This document shows, in pieces, positions 46,192 through 58,997 of a stretch of 64,000 nucleotides of DNA. The translations under genes and the position numbers were made by a program. Under the pieces are notes generated by a model. The model worked only from the letters and a program-made list of their open reading frames with translations, made no database searches and was not told the origin of the DNA. The number at the start of each line of letters is the position of its first letter. Position 1 is the first letter of the stretch. This DNA comes from Holothuria scabra (taxonomy: Eukaryota; Echinodermata; Holothuroidea; Aspidochirotida; Holothuriidae). The stretch covers positions 33,423,903 through 33,487,902 of the forward strand of contig CM074179.1 in assembly GCA_037179385.1 (NCBI GenBank), given 5' to 3'.

Positions 46192-46524
46192 TTAACAGTG
46201 TATGTTTAATTTCCTTTTAAAGTGAGCGAAAGATAGAAAATTGTCCTCGTCAAGTAAACCCTTCATATAAGTAACCCCCTTATCATAGCATTCTTTGTAC
46301 AAGGCAATCTTATTATTTACTTTTATATTGAAATTACTGCAAAGGATCTGCTGTTCGAAGTCACACGATGAAACCTTGAAGTTGCAAACAAACCATGCAT
46401 GACAAATATTGCTAGTAAAAACATTGCCATTGTTCACATCGGATTGCTTAAAATTATAATTAAATATGAAAGCACAACCACAATTTTTCAAATGAAAATG
46501 AAAAAAACTTGGCACAATGTGCAT
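46192..46524 (-). pseudogene. LINE ORF2 C-terminal fragment, L1/Tx1-type
   Basis: A 110-residue open frame. Its second half (NNKIALYKECYDKGVTYMKGLLDEDNFLSFAHFKRK) resembles the post-RT region of L1/Tx1-type ORF2 proteins, where '..YKxWxxKGIxxxxDLLDExGxFLSYxxFxxK' is common. The first half has no clear match. The family is inferred from memory of this pattern; it differs from elements A-E. Confidence 0.35.
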
Positions 46525-46637
46525 TAATTCTATATCGCTTTATCCACGTACACTTTAAACTAAAGATAAAACTTCTCAAATGGGTGACATTTACCCCCCC
46601 CCCCCCTCCCTGCTAGGATTAGTCATTGTATTGCACC

Positions 46638-46670
46638 AACTTTATTTGGCTTACCGCACCAAATAAAGTT
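46638..46670. repeat. Perfect 12-bp hairpin
   Basis: AACTTTATTTGG (46638-46649) and CCAAATAAAGTT (46659-46670) around a 9-base loop, next to a C run at about 46595-46610. Confidence 0.7.
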
Positions 46671-48189
46671 TAAAGGGGGTTAGGGATAAATTGAAATAAA
46701 AATACCAGCTGAGACGGGCAACAGCTTTTGTCAAAGTGATTCTCCCCAATGGACTTTCATTAACGTTATTAGGAATGCATTCATTCTCTCGGGAAATCGG
46801 AAAAAGGAATGAACTGCTCAGAAGTCACAAAATGGTTATTTTCTTCACTTCCGTACCGTCGACGAATTTATGGTAACAATTGCAATGGTGAAAGGAGAGG
46901 ATATATTTTTTTCTCATTCCATGAAAGTCCTTTTGTCACTGGTTCATACTATGAAACAATAGCAGCAATGGCTACCACGCATCAGTAAGGAACTTCCCTT
47001 AAATACTCATTTCCACGAGACCTTAGGTTTGACCGTCTCTTTGAAAGGCACTGGCATTCTAACGACTCGACGCTCTTGTCACAAACATTATTACGATTGC
47101 CGTTCTTCCCCTCCTTTTCGTGGTGTTGATTGCATACGGAAGAGCAGAGCAAAGTATTTCCAACCATTTCTCTTTGTACTGAGCTAGTACTAAACTGATG
47201 GGATTCTCATTCCATGCCCAGTAGCCAATAAAATGTCAGGCAATTTAAAGGTAGTGTGACATGTCAGCAAAAAACACTGAATTTACTTGGTAGTTACTGA
47301 GCAAGGTCTCCTAAGTAAGAATCCGTTGTCAAGATTTACCTCTTCAAAGTTTGAATGTTTCTGAAGCAACTTGTTCGTAATGCAAAAATAGTGATGTTGA
47401 GTGTTGCACAGTGTTGACATTTCTTTTGTTAACCCTATATTAATTATCTCTTAATTACTCATCAGATAGTTTATAGTTTGGTGATTGATACTGATGATTT
47501 TCAAGGACACAATTTCAACTTTCAAAATAAACCCCTCAGGAAACACTAATGTTACAACTGCCCTTGAAATGAAGATTGCAAAAACAAAGGATAACATTAG
47601 CAATATATATTATGTCCCTCTTATGACATCACAAGATTTATATATTGAGCTCATATTTATGCATGATTAAGTGCAAATCAGAAATAAACCTGTAAAATGG
47701 CCAATTTTTAACCGATTTTGGTGAAAAATGCAGCAATTTTCTTGGTTTTTAATGCTTTTTACATCAAATACCCAACTTTGTCATTTTGGTGTCACACTAC
47801 CTTTAACACTTAACGAAAAGTAGCGGTAGGCTTATGCCAGGCTTAGCCATTAGCAGTGATATTTTAAAACGATCTATAAACAATGCCTTCACCCCAATGT
47901 GGCGGTTATACTAAAAGTAATGCTAAAACTGGATTTTCGATCCGGTATCAGGTTTTAAGGTCCACAACGATGCCAATTCATATGGTTAAAAGGTCAGATT
48001 CAAAAGTTTGTAATGTACTGTTGATACAATTGAAGCGGAGTAGCACTACTTTGCCTGGCACAGGTGAAGCAATGATTTGTCTCGCCCCCCCCCCCCCCTA
48101 AAAAACCCCGAAACTACCCTGAAACGTTGCAGTCATGCCAGAGCTATTCTGATGGTGTTCACAGACGTAACTACCAGCGTTTTCGCCCT

Positions 48190-48680
48190 CAAAAGTTGAT
48201 GAACTAAATCACCTCTCAGTAACAGCTCTTCGTAGAGCTTCCTTGCTTCAATCCAACATGTAAATCAGTTGCTTTGCGTGGGCCCTTTACGTGGGAAAAC
48301 GAGGAAATGAAAAGGTCGATGCGCTTTCTAGAGAAGCCCTAGATATGAACGTCGTCAATCTCTACTTGCCTCACACTAGTTACCATCGTTAAGCATGACT
48401 TTGAAAAATCGAGGTGGCAAGAACGGTGGGATTCCATTCACGAAAAATAAAGAAGACCAACAGTCATAATTTGTGGATGGATCTGCCAGTAAATGTAAAC
48501 ATTATTTTAGTCTTGACTTGTGCTTCCATCGAGCACACTTTTACCCTATGCCTATATGCCTAATACATATAAAATTCGCGAGGATGTACAATACTGGTTA
48601 CCCTGTTATTGTGTCACCATCAGTCACGTTCGCGTTGATTGTTATAATTTTTTCCATATTATATTCGCCAGAAGCTAACG
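48190..48680 (+). pseudogene. Decayed I-like LINE RNase H fragment
   Basis: The plus strand reads, with stops and shifts, through an RNase H end (RGNEKVDALSREALDMN), a YLPHTS block and a region matching the post-RNase H zinc knuckle. The last part (about 48590-48680, 'gtcaccatcagtcacgttcgcgttga') is also present in copy 2 at 61765-61830, so the fragment predates the duplication. Confidence 0.6.
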
Positions 48681-48739
48681 GACCTACAAATTAAATGGGA
48701 TGTTAGAGGGGAATGATTTACACGAGCTGTTATGCTTAC

Positions 48740-48941
48740 CTCTACTGCACTCGTCTGAGGATGTACGACTCAGAATCTCGTTCATAATGGTATCTTTACT
48801 GGTAGGAAAATTTCCCCCAATAAATGTAGCATGCGCTCTCAAGACATCTGGAAATTCCTTTCCTTCAATGGGTTCGATTTTAGTGACTACACAGACCACA
48901 ACCAAGGAGAAGAAAACTTGTACGAATTTGTCCATATCCAT
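48740..48941 (-). CDS. Exon 1 of secreted-protein gene 1 (signal peptide)
   Basis: Starts at the ATG 48939-48941 and encodes 67 residues plus one base. The N-terminus MDMDKFVQVFFSLVVVCVV has a short charged region and a hydrophobic core typical of a signal peptide, with the mature part probably starting around KIEPIEGKEF. The exon ends 'gtagag' before a consensus donor GTAAGC. The leftover G is completed by AT at the start of the exon at 42826, so exons 1 and 2 join in frame without an intermediate exon; the intron would be 5.9 kb. The copy 2 exon has the same length (202 bases) and a GTGAGC donor. The product is predicted to be secreted or luminal; function unknown. Confidence 0.75.
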
Positions 48942-48944
48942 CGT

Positions 48945-50330
48945 GCTTCAGATACGGGGTAAAGTGATACTTTCAAAATACACGAACCTTTAAGTATTCG
49001 ACCAATTTTATTCAGTGTCAAATTTATCAGGGAACAGGTTCGAAGACGGTCCTCTATCACAAAACATACAATGTGTGGCGGTTTGTTAAAATATGCGGGT
49101 TTTTGTTTCTCTTTATGAATATTTTCTATAGGAACATAGAAGCAGCCAATTTTACGACATTTGAGTAAGCATTCGGTTGGATGCACATTATGACTTTATA
49201 CATTTTATCTTTTATTTCTAAATATATTTTATACATTCTTTATACATCTTTTTATTCTTTCATTATATTCTTTCTTTATACATTTTATCTTTTATTTCTT
49301 AATTGGATAAGGCGCTTTATAAATTTTCCTATTGTTATCATTATTATTTTAATTATAGTTTCATTATTACTTTGTGCTACAGAAAATTGAACTCAAGGAT
49401 ATCAATATTTCTAGCCTAAGATTGATATGACTTGTTGGCCCAAGATTCAGTAGCTTTTAGCAAAATAAAGATATACAAAGACTTTAATTTGAGTAGTACG
49501 ACAATGACTTAAAAAATATTACCAACGTCCTTTTTCAAATTGGATAAAACATTTGTATTCTATATTCAGCCCAGGTATGTCTACTTTTTCTATGAAGATG
49601 AATGGCAATATGAATGTTTGAATTCATTTTCATGCTATGCAATACGTATTTTTGAAATTTTAGAGGTGGAATATACATACTTAAAATCGACGAAAGTTTT
49701 TTTTTTCCAGCTGTTTGGAAGATCCTTTGTTCAGACATAACGTCCGATTGTGTAGAAAATATTTAGCTTCCCAATTGAAACGCCAGGGTCTTGGAAAGAG
49801 GTAACCCCCCGAAAAGCCGGTGCTTTGGGCTTTACTTCAAGGATACTTTTCACGAGAATGCAAATTTCTTGTTTACCGAATGATCTTTGATTATCATCAA
49901 AGTGCGAATGTGCATAGGTGCTTATATTATTAACGCCCAAAAGGGTTCAATGATTACATAATTTCGACTTAATACACCTCTGGATATTTTAGTGAACAAT
50001 GTGATTGGGTTTGCATCTGCACGTGACAGAACTCAAACCAGTTTCCGGAGGGGCTAGGAATAAGTTGATGGGACATTGAAAATGGTATGAGAACAAGATA
50101 CATTCTCACATTTGCCTAACATGAATCACGCAATTTTTATTTCTTTAGCTAAATCCCTTCCCCTTTACAAACCTTGTCGTTCTGGACAGTGTCTCTGAAA
50201 ACCGTTATCTCTGGTGCTGCCTCGGGTTGTTGCATCATTGGCGAGATGAAGCTGTCCCTATGTCATATATATCTTTCTATGATCCTTTGGTGAGTCTTTT
50301 GGCTGCATTTTACAATATGGTAAATAAAAA
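48945..50330. other. Upstream region of gene 1
   Basis: The likely promoter side of gene 1. Homologous to 62145-63165 and 63739-64000 in copy 2. It includes an AT-rich stretch at 49180-49370 with repeated 'tttatacattttatcttttatttct'. I could not place a TATA box or initiator with confidence. Confidence 0.45.
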
Positions 50331-53285
50331 TCTTGCAAAATGTCGGGAATTTTGCTTTTTTTTATTTCATATCAAAGCTCAGGCATGTCCTGTGAAGATG
50401 CATGGAAATTGGACTGTTTGAATTCATTTTTCATGCTCTGTAATATATAGCTTTGAAGTTTTAGGCGTCGGATATACATACTTTAAACTGACAAAAGTGT
50501 CAGTATTTTCTGCGTTTAGGACTCACAGTCGAAGAGGAACCGACTACCTATATTCTTTATAAGCATTTGCCTTTGCTTTTAGCAAAAATTTAAAATAGAA
50601 ATATAGAAAACTCCCCCAAATATCCGAAACCTTTGTCTCATTACTCTGTATTTTGTTGTTGCCGTCAAAACATATTAAGTTTAAAATACCTGTAGCCGTT
50701 TATAAACTGTTGTAAATTTCGACGGATGCATTTCAATAATTGTTGCGACTCTCATTCAGATTTTTAGTAGCTTTCTAATTATTCCACTTGTTGTATCAAT
50801 TTGTACCCTTAATTTTAAAATTTGCCAGACAAACTTCATTTGAAAAACTCTGTCAGCTATTTTTATTTGTAAAATGTTGCTGGCAATTACTTTTAATTGT
50901 TTCAAGAGTGCTTTTCAAATGTCTCGAAGTTGACTTTGCACTGAACAAAAGTAGAGTTATGCATTCATAACTTAATTTCGTGTGCGCGCTCTACCATAAC
51001 ATGGACGTCCTTTATATGCAATGGCACTTTGGGATAATACAAACATTTCAGGAGCTTTGTTTTTTTGATGAAAGAATTTTTTTTATGAAAGAACTGTATG
51101 CATTCATTTTTTATGTAATGGTGTCATGGTGTCTTTTATGCCACGGCCCAGGGTTCGCATTAGCAGCGGGATTGCGGGAATCCCGCAAAAAGGTTGCAGT
51201 CCCGCACAAAGAAAACTTGTAGAGGGGGAACACTAGCGTAGCCAGCGGGAGTGGGGGCAAGGGGGCAGAGTGCTGCCCCCACAGAAATTTTGGGGACGCG
51301 ATGGGCGATGTTGAAAAAATGAAGGAGAGCCAAAAAAAAAACATAATTAAAATAAAACGGCAAGAGGAAGGGGGGGGGGAATTTTTTTTTTTTACAGTTT
51401 TACGGGGGGTGGGTCTTACTCGTTACGATAAAGTATGCAGTCAACGACAATCAGTCAATCAGTCAAAAATTTCCGCGTGCTTTGCAATTTCACGATTCAG
51501 ACTCAAAAGTACTCTATCAAAGCGCAACTCGGCTTTTAAAATATTCAGTGATATTGTGCAAAATGTGCCCTGGCTGCAATGACATGGGATAGTTAGGCTC
51601 CTTCACATTCCCTTTTCACCACCCCCTCGACAAAGGGGCTGTCGGAACTTGTGGGTCGCTGGCATGGCCCGCCCCCTTTCGGGAATAATCTGTCGCCTTC
51701 CCATGGTCGGTTTAGTTATTTTGGCTTTCAATAGAGTTATTTCTGCGATAAAACCCTTTGCTTTGCACATTCTTCCTCAGTTCCGTTACCTAGAGCTAAT
51801 AAAGTACAAACCCTTCCCATCTTTTCAAGTAAATTAATAAGTAGAATAGATAGATTAATGTACATGTCGGGAATTTCATCTCATTTCGCTCATAATCTCT
51901 TGTGTCATTCGTGCGGTACGGACTCGAAGAAGGAAGTACAATATAAGTTGTGCCCGATAGGGCCCAAATGCCGGGACAATTGACCTATATAAGCTTTAAA
52001 TAAATACAAATTCTTTTTTAGTGTAGGTTAACCCCCAAAATTTTCGCCCGCTTTTCCACGGTTAAATCAGTGCGGAAATATCTTCCTCCATCATATACAA
52101 ATTTTATGTCGTATATGACTCGCAATGGCAGGTATAGTGCACAGGTTTTCTTCAAATCTCCCTCATCAACACATCGATGGCATCCTGGCTGTCGGGGCTT
52201 GGGGTCGCTACCCACCCTAGCCCTACCCCGTTCGGAGAGTGGCCCTTCGTCGGGCAAATCCTGGCGCCAAGCCTGGAGGGAAGACACATTTTTCCAGTTA
52301 TGATTTGTATATGTGTAATGAAGCAATGAACAAAAAATGAAAGCTGCATTTTTCGGCGAGCGGCAACTGTTTTGGAGGGGCGGCCAATTTCACTAGGAGG
52401 GCGTGTCGCCCCTCTAGAGCCTCCTGTGGAGAAAACTGGAAACTAGTAAAAAAAGAACAAACTATAGCACCATATTGGGTGTAAGCTCTTCGAGACAGCA
52501 AAAAATTCTAAAAGGGGAGGAGGACACCCAGGGAGACAGGCCCGTAGCCAGGGGTTTCGTACTTACTCCCGCCCAGACCTAAATTTTTTATTTTTTTTTT
52601 TTTAATTTAAATGGAGTTTTGGCGTTTTTCAGGGCAAAATGCCAATTCCGCCGGTTTAGCCAATGTAAGCCTTATGAGTAGCTGTTTTGTTTCGGTGCAA
52701 CACAATTCCCTAGGCCCCATTGACTCGTACAGTAACCCTCTAACAGCCACATGCTAACTCTCGAGGGAATAAGGAAAACATTGATACAAGATTGAAAATG
52801 TCCAAAATTCCAGCTTAGGTGTTCACTAGATCGCTCAAATTTGATGTAAAATTGCAAAATCTCCTCGGGGTAGGAGGGGTAGATCGACGCCCTCTCCCCG
52901 TTCGGTCGCTCGGCTCCTTACTTGGGCGCTTCACTCCCTCAAGAAAATGCCGCATCCAAGTGGCGGCGATGAAAAATGGAAAGGTGGGGCTAAAGGTATG
53001 TTCAGCCCCTCAATATTTGACAAGTGCTCCAATTAAGGAGCGGAGAAAAATTCGAGGTCGGGCTGAACATATTCTTGCTTAGAACACTAGGGAAGTGCCG
53101 TTTCCAGCCATCCGAGGGGTTTGTAAAGCCAAAAATTTCCTGGTATACTCCGCGCCAATCGATGGTAGAGCCCCTCTTAGAAACATGTATTAACATTTTT
53201 CATAGACTGATTTTTTTTTTTTTTGCATTAATTGAGAAATTTCACAAATGAGATCCACATTTCCAGGCTGGGAACATGCAGCATA
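50330..53285. other. Spacer between duplication copies, no gene
   Basis: Mostly repeat debris. 50365-50540 resembles 49560-49730. 51225-51300 and 52535-52560 carry 'cgtagccag'-type words and C/G runs common in MITE relics, and 52860-53280 contains pieces related to the 42919-43676 element ('gccgtttccagccatc', 'ctccgcgccaa', 'gggaacatgcagc'). The frames at 52018-52326 show no recognisable domain. Confidence 0.45.
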
Positions 53286-53287
53286 AA

Positions 53288-53845
53288 ACATTCGTTCACA
53301 GGTCTTCGTAAAGCTTACCCCAACTTGGTTCAGCTACAAAAATCAGTTGCGCTTGCGTGGTTCCCTTTTCACGTGGCTTTACGGGGAAATGAAAGAGTCG
53401 ATGCACTTGCTAAAGAAGCCCTAAAGGTGAACGTCACAGACGTCACCAATTGTTACCTGCCTCACACTGATTACCGCTTTAAGATGAATGGCTGTGTGGC
53501 TGTGTGAAGGAAATCAAAGTGGAATAACTCACGGTAGGAACTGGGGGAATGTAGTCCCCAGTGAATGGATGAATGTTTTAGTCCTGACTAGGGCCAGCAT
53601 CGGTCGCACTTACCTTACACATGCCTATTGACTTCACGGGGATGAAAGACATACTGCATAACCTATGACTTTGCTATCACCATCAGTCATATTCCCGTTG
53701 ACTGCTATGAATACTTCCATGTTTGCCAAAAATACTGCCAGACCCAGAAACCTTGCAAGCTTGAACAAACAGATTTTCTTCTTATTCTTGGCTTTTTCTT
53801 GGCTTTCCTAAGGAAAATAAACTTCACAGATGTTTGTGACATGAT
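53288..53845 (+). pseudogene. I-like LINE 3' fragment, duplication copy 2
   Basis: The paralogue of 38578-39137: the RNase H end VALAWFPFHVALRGNERVDALAKEAL followed by the same early stop and decayed knuckle region. Homology with copy 1 starts abruptly at about 53288, inside the RNase H sequence that copy 1 continues upstream, so this is close to the duplication edge. Confidence 0.75.
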
Positions 53846-54971
53846 TTTGTAAATAGTAGATTGGCTCGCTGTTTCATTTATGTCAATACAAAACGTGTGT
53901 TGAAATCACATTTGAGCAATGTAGGGAATGTGACTCGATCAGTGATCGATGTCTTTATTATTATGAGAGCATGCTCTTTGGGTTGGGGCACAAGATATTA
54001 AATCATTTTCATTTTAAAAAGTGATGGTTGCTTTGTTATTTTGGCAGATTTTATGATAATAAAACTCTTCAGTTGTCATGGAAACTTCGGAGAAGCTGTC
54101 ATTCCTTTGCGCTTGGCACTTCGGTTAGGCATGTATGTCTACTGACTGAGAATGACTACATTTTGTAGTTAAACTTTCAGATGTTAGAGGTTTGGTGTCA
54201 CACCTGTGCTAAGTCAACCATAAAGGTACGGTAAGATAATCTTGCTTAGTCCAACTATAAAGCAGATATTTACCGAGAGATTTCCTTAAGAGGAATAAGC
54301 CTTTTTTCGAATAACAGTGTAGGTCACAAAATGTGTCTGGGAGGCATGGTCAAAAGGTCTGTATGTTGTGATCAAAATTTTACCCCTCGAGGGTTTTATG
54401 AATTGTATTTTAGGACTTGTAACATACTGGATTTCATGTTTTCTGTTTGTAACAGTGTCACAACACAAACGTTCGAGATATCAGCATATAGCTCTCACTC
54501 TTACACAACTCGTTAAATATCAAAATATTTGAATGAGACTGTGAGAATAGCAGTAAAGAGAGTGATTTGAGACTGCTGCATGTATCAGAAGATGTCACAG
54601 ATCCACATCTAGCTAGGTGATAATTTTGTTTTAATAATTTTTAGTATGGTGCTAATGATTACATACATCACTTAGTGTTACAGTATTATTGTAAAAATTG
54701 TCCTCTATGCATTTGATCATATTTGAGCATGAAATGCATCATATTAACAATAGATGCATTATTTTTTAACAAAGCACCAAAGGAGAACTGTATTCTGCAC
54801 CGTTGCTGCTCTAGCCTTTTAGGTAATTTTTCTTCAATGTAATATTTTTTCTTGGTCACAGTATAGTATACATTCGTGTGGCTGTGTATTGGCGTCTGAC
54901 CCTACCTAACTAGCAAAATTCTGCAATGTGGGATACAATTCAAGGTAAAATATCCTTGGGAAACCACCTAT

Positions 54972-56383
54972 CTCTTACTCCAAATCCAGATATGGATTAA
55001 TATTTGGATATATCTGGTTAAATAAAGCCTTTATATGGCCATATCAAGCCAGATAAACATCCAGATTATGATGCCTTGATATAACATATCAAGTTTTATA
55101 TGGACATATCAAGCCAGATATAACTTGATTCAAGAAAGGCCTAGATATGCAAATAAAGTTTGATATGGCCATATCAAGCCAGATATAACTTGATGGAATG
55201 CCTTCCCAGATATGCAAATAAAGTTTTATATGGCCATATCAAGCCAGATATAAATTGATGAAATACCTTGCCAGATATGCAAATAAAGTTTGATATGGCC
55301 ATATAAATCCATATATAACTTGATGAAATGCCTTCCCAGATATGCAAATAAAGTTTGATATGGCCATATCAAGCCAGATATAAATTGATGAAATACCTTC
55401 CCAGATATACAAATAAAGTTTTATATGGCCATATCAAGCCAGATATAACTGATTAAAATGCCATGACAGAACTACATATAAACTTTTACATAGCCATATT
55501 AATACTTTTTGGTTTAATTTGTGTACCTGTCCTACATAAAGACCTTCTCTGGGAGCTGAACAAGTATCAGCAAACCAAAATGAGAACATTAAAAACATAT
55601 TCAGCCATATTATACTAACATAGGCAAATGACTTTCCAATGTGGGTGTGGTCAGGAATTTAGGGCCCTGTTTTTTTAATGTAATTAAGGAAGTAATATGT
55701 GAAAAATCATGAAACTCTCAACAAAATTTGTGTTGGGATATTGCCCCATATAATAATTTAAACCAACAATGCGGTGTAAACATTTAAAAGTAGGAATTTC
55801 AAAGCAGTTTTTTTCTTCACTATTAAGTAATTTAACAACTTCAAATACTTAAGTCAATTTTATACAATGTGCATTCAACTTTGTTATAGATGTTCAGATA
55901 GCCCTTAACATTATGCTGGCTAAGAAGGCTTTTGATAAGCTTAACACAAAGGTAGTGCACTGTAAAATTTTGGTCCACTCAGATATGGGACATATATGCA
56001 CCATACTTCTCCCCTTAAAATGGGATACAATGAAAAAATATATATATTTAAAAAAAATACAATACAGTTGATCTTTATATAAACCAGATAGGCACTGCTT
56101 CATATGGGATCAGTATGGAATAGCTTTGTATAAACCATATATGGCATTGCGTTATATGGTTCATATCTGTTCCAGATAAAGACCTGAGCCAGATAAAATT
56201 TTATCTGGCCCATATATGGATTAGATCTGGTTCTGGCACAAATCAAGGTTATATCTGCCCAATTTTTTACCTGGCCCAGACATAAATCCCATATCTGCAG
56301 CAGATATGGGCCAGATATGAAATCCATATCTGGCCCATATATGGAATTTCATATCTGGCCCATATATGGATTTGGAGTAAGGG
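54972..56383. mobile_element. 1.4-kb TIR element, only in copy 2
   Basis: Begins CTCTTACTCCAAATCCA and ends with the near-perfect inverted match TGGATTTGGAGTAAGGG. Copy 1 lacks the whole segment at 41495-41520. The ends and interior are full of 'atatctggcc' and 'gatatggccatatcaagccagata' words, so the element can fold extensively. No transposase frame is visible. A clear target duplication was not found (flanks 'cctat' and 'taatg'; a TAT/TAA trinucleotide is possible), so the superfamily is open. Confidence 0.72.
55093..55470. repeat. Tandem array, about 65-bp unit, 6 copies
   Basis: Units carry 'gatatggccatatcaagcc', 'agatataacttgatgaaat', 'gccttcccagatatgcaaat' and 'aaagttt' in order, with a few substitutions each. 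The array lies inside the 1.4-kb TIR element. Confidence 0.85.
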
Positions 56384-56389
56384 TAATGG

Positions 56390-57030
56390 TGGTGGCAAAC
56401 AGTGGGGCCTAGATATTGTCTACCGACTCCCTTTTTTGGTTTCTAACAGCCCCCTTTAACACGTCTCTGTAGGCCGTTTTTGCCCCTCTAATCAAAACCA
56501 CTTGCTCTGGCACTGCTTGCACAATACCAAGTTCCGAACATTTCACTCTTTTCATTTAATTTCCATTTTCTAATGCAAATTGAAACGCTCATTATAAGTA
56601 CAATATACAATGTTTGAAACATTCCAATGTAACATATTGCTGGAAAAGCTCGGCACCAACAGGTGGTGGCGTTTCGCGTTGAAGCTGCCATATATTAGCC
56701 CTCTCCCTTCTTATCTTGGAATTTTTCTTGCTGCCTGTAAAATGTGCGGCAACTTTTAACTAGAAACTTAATTTTGCGGATCATTGAAAATGTGAAATGT
56801 GCGACGTCCCTTGTAGATATACTTGGGGTTATTCAACAATAAATCACATGTACATTGTACCCCCCGTGAAACGATCGACTTGTATATGGTAAACGTTGGA
56901 ATCCTGCACAGTTTTAGCCAATTTGCCCTAAGGCCCACTACTATTAACATAATTATTATGACTGAAAAAGTCAGCAACCCCAGAAAATTGGAACAACGTT
57001 TAATCAAGTTTATAACAAATACTAATCTTA
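56390..57030. other. 3' flank of secreted-protein gene 2
   Basis: Non-coding DNA homologous to 41520-42080 of copy 1. Confidence 0.5.
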
Positions 57031-57779
57031 CTAGTCCATATTAACGAGGCAAGGGGCCAGCATAGCGATACTTCGGTTACCATACAACCACTCTGACTGC
57101 ATGGCAGTAATAGGTGGTGCTGTTTCGATCATCGACAACCGACGGAAATTGCCTGATATTTCTTCAAGTTCTATGGATGCTTGGCAGCGTATGGTTGTTT
57201 CTACATTGTCATGCCTGAAACAGAAATCTTGCCCCATGCGAGAAAGAAAACAATAATTTTGTTGAACCACCTGGCAAAGATTGACATTGGGCCCAAGCAA
57301 GTTACAAATATCGGAATTGAATGGTCCAGACAAGGAGAAAAGAGGGCTTTCACGGACATCATGCCATAATTCAGCGGACGATGCTGCCGCCGGAAGGCAG
57401 TCAGGGTCGTAGGTCATTCGCATAACCAGTTTGTCGGTTCCGTTTTTTAAAACCAAACGATCACCCTCGATATTCAAACTGTCTACGTGGTATATGTTAT
57501 TTCCACAAGTCGGGAGGAAAACCTTCTTTTTGCTGTCCGTAAATGCACCAAAGCAAAACGTGCGCGTAGATTGTTCTGCATTCATGTCGATATTTAAAAA
57601 CGGAACGAACATCCAGAGATATTCTTCTTCTACAGCAAGGGCCTCTTCCACGTGGCATGGAACAGAATCACCGAAGGTATCCGAATGGTCGTACTTGACG
57701 TAGAGCAGGGAAACGACATGTTCCGAGAATTTGAGGTCCATTTCGTCCTGAACTCTGTCATCAAAGTACAGTTGGTAAT
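57031..57779 (-). CDS. Exon 2 of secreted-protein gene 2
   Basis: The paralogue of the exon at 42081-42826. It has the same acceptor ('tttaatttcttacag', then ATTACC), the same phase, and a frame open to the stop at 57031-57033. From the internal Met at 57741 the protein is 236 residues; with the preceding D-YQLYFDDRVQDE and exon 1 it totals about 316. Cysteines are almost all conserved with copy 1; one C/F position in ...FGAFTDSK and the last residues (VNMD against VDN) differ. Both copies being open after duplication argues for two functional genes. Function unknown. Confidence 0.75.
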
Positions 57780-57784
57780 CTGTA

Positions 57785-58550
57785 AGAAATTAAAAACGTA
57801 AAATACCATCATTCGTGGCTGCAGAAAATTATTTTATGAACATTTTCTGATTTGCCGTGGATGTTGTCGTTTCGTCTTTGAGACTGGTCCGTACAGTTGG
57901 CAAACAAGTACCAACAATTCGTCATAAGCGCCAAGTACCTAACTAAAATTACCCACCTTTTTAAGAGTGTTTAACATGTAATTTCAATGTTTGTTCAGGG
58001 ACGGAAATAAAATGCAAACTTTTAACTTCTTACTGATTGTTAAATGCGGGAGTTTCAGAATCTGATTCAGTAAAGAAACTTTAGCACACCTGAATAAAAC
58101 AATTTCAACATAGCTAAGTTGACTAAAGCGACAAATATTTATCGGCTCTGATGTATGGGGCAATGTCAACATTGCGGGGCTATGCTACAAAAGTTTCCAT
58201 CATGTATTTATAATTAATTTGAGCAACATTTAGTATCAGAAGTAATTGCTCAGGACTTCCGTTAGGTTTCTTCCCTTCCAGTGCCATTTGGTGTTCTGTC
58301 CCATGGGTCATCATATCCATGCACTTTTATGTGTGTCAAATATTGCGAACCCCATGTCATAGTATATTCACCATATCAAACCCATCTTTCTACCCTGCCC
58401 CCGGGTCATGCCCCCAACCCGCATCATATCGCCAGAAAAGTATTAGTGCGCACAGAAAGGTGAAAAAGTTATGGTCAATTTATTATCATTTCTTTCCAGT
58501 ACAAATGCCACATGTTTTAGTTTCGACCATGTTTGCCGGGTTAACGCTTA
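57785..58550. other. Intron of gene 2, proximal part
   Basis: 57785-58095 aligns with copy 1 on either side of its hAT MITE. Beyond about 58100 the two introns diverge. No gene seen. Confidence 0.5.
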
Positions 58551-58559
58551 AACTACACA

Positions 58560-58670
58560 CCTGTTTGTGTATATTTCTGCTTTTATGCAGAATAACTCCA
58601 TTTGAATGTTCGTTTGGTTAAGTCCCATTTAACTTACTAACTAACTGACTAACTTACTCCATTTTAATCT
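58560..58670 (+). mobile_element. I-like LINE 3' end with CTAA-type tail
   Basis: 'gttcgtttggttaagtccca' followed by repeated 'cttactaactaactgac' resembles the 3' ends at 41060-41103 and 61300-61355. Only the tail region is recognisable. Confidence 0.5.
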
Positions 58671-58997
58671 TCAGAGCTTGGGAAAAGTTTTGAATTCCGA
58701 ATTTTGAAAAGGGTGGAAAACCATCAAGGCAACACTTCAATCATCTCAATAAAAGACAAAATGGCCGACTCTCCAAAAACTCAGTGACGTGTTCACTTGA
58801 AAAGATAGTTTTGATAGTATATCGGTAATTTTTATAAAATCTGGCCATCAAATATAGGTGAAAAGAGAGGGCGGTATTGCTCCAAAGTCGTAGATTTTTG
58901 CTAGGGATATGATATCAGGTAACCTAAAAGGTTTTAGGTTAAGTTTTTTTCTATATTTGTGACCTTTTTTAGTAACAAGCTATAGCGTGATGTGCTA

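Larger units (their letters stand above)
43700..48180. other. Intron of gene 1 with repeat debris
   Basis: No exon-like sequence with matching phase was found. Contents include a G/C-run repeat near 44030-44095, a MITE relic at 45070-45299, hairpins at 45743-45775 and 46638-46670, and a LINE fragment at 46192-46524. Little of this aligns with the copy 2 intron. Confidence 0.5.
38578..50330. repeat. Segmental tandem duplication, copy 1
   Basis: Collinear, same-orientation homology with 53288 to the window end. Matching blocks: 38578-39858 with 53288-54580; 41104-41495 with 54580-54968; 41520-42918 with 56395-57862 (including the coding exon); 43685-43920 with 57870-58095; 48550-50330 with 61385-64000 (including exon 1 and upstream DNA). 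Non-matching segments are mostly mobile elements private to one copy. Sequence at 50365-50540 also resembles 49560-49730, a further local duplication within this copy. Confidence 0.85.

Noticed and set aside
52018..52326. 102-codon minus-strand frame with a Pro/Arg-rich part
   Set aside because: No recognisable domain; lies in MITE-like debris with 'cgccaagcctgg' words.
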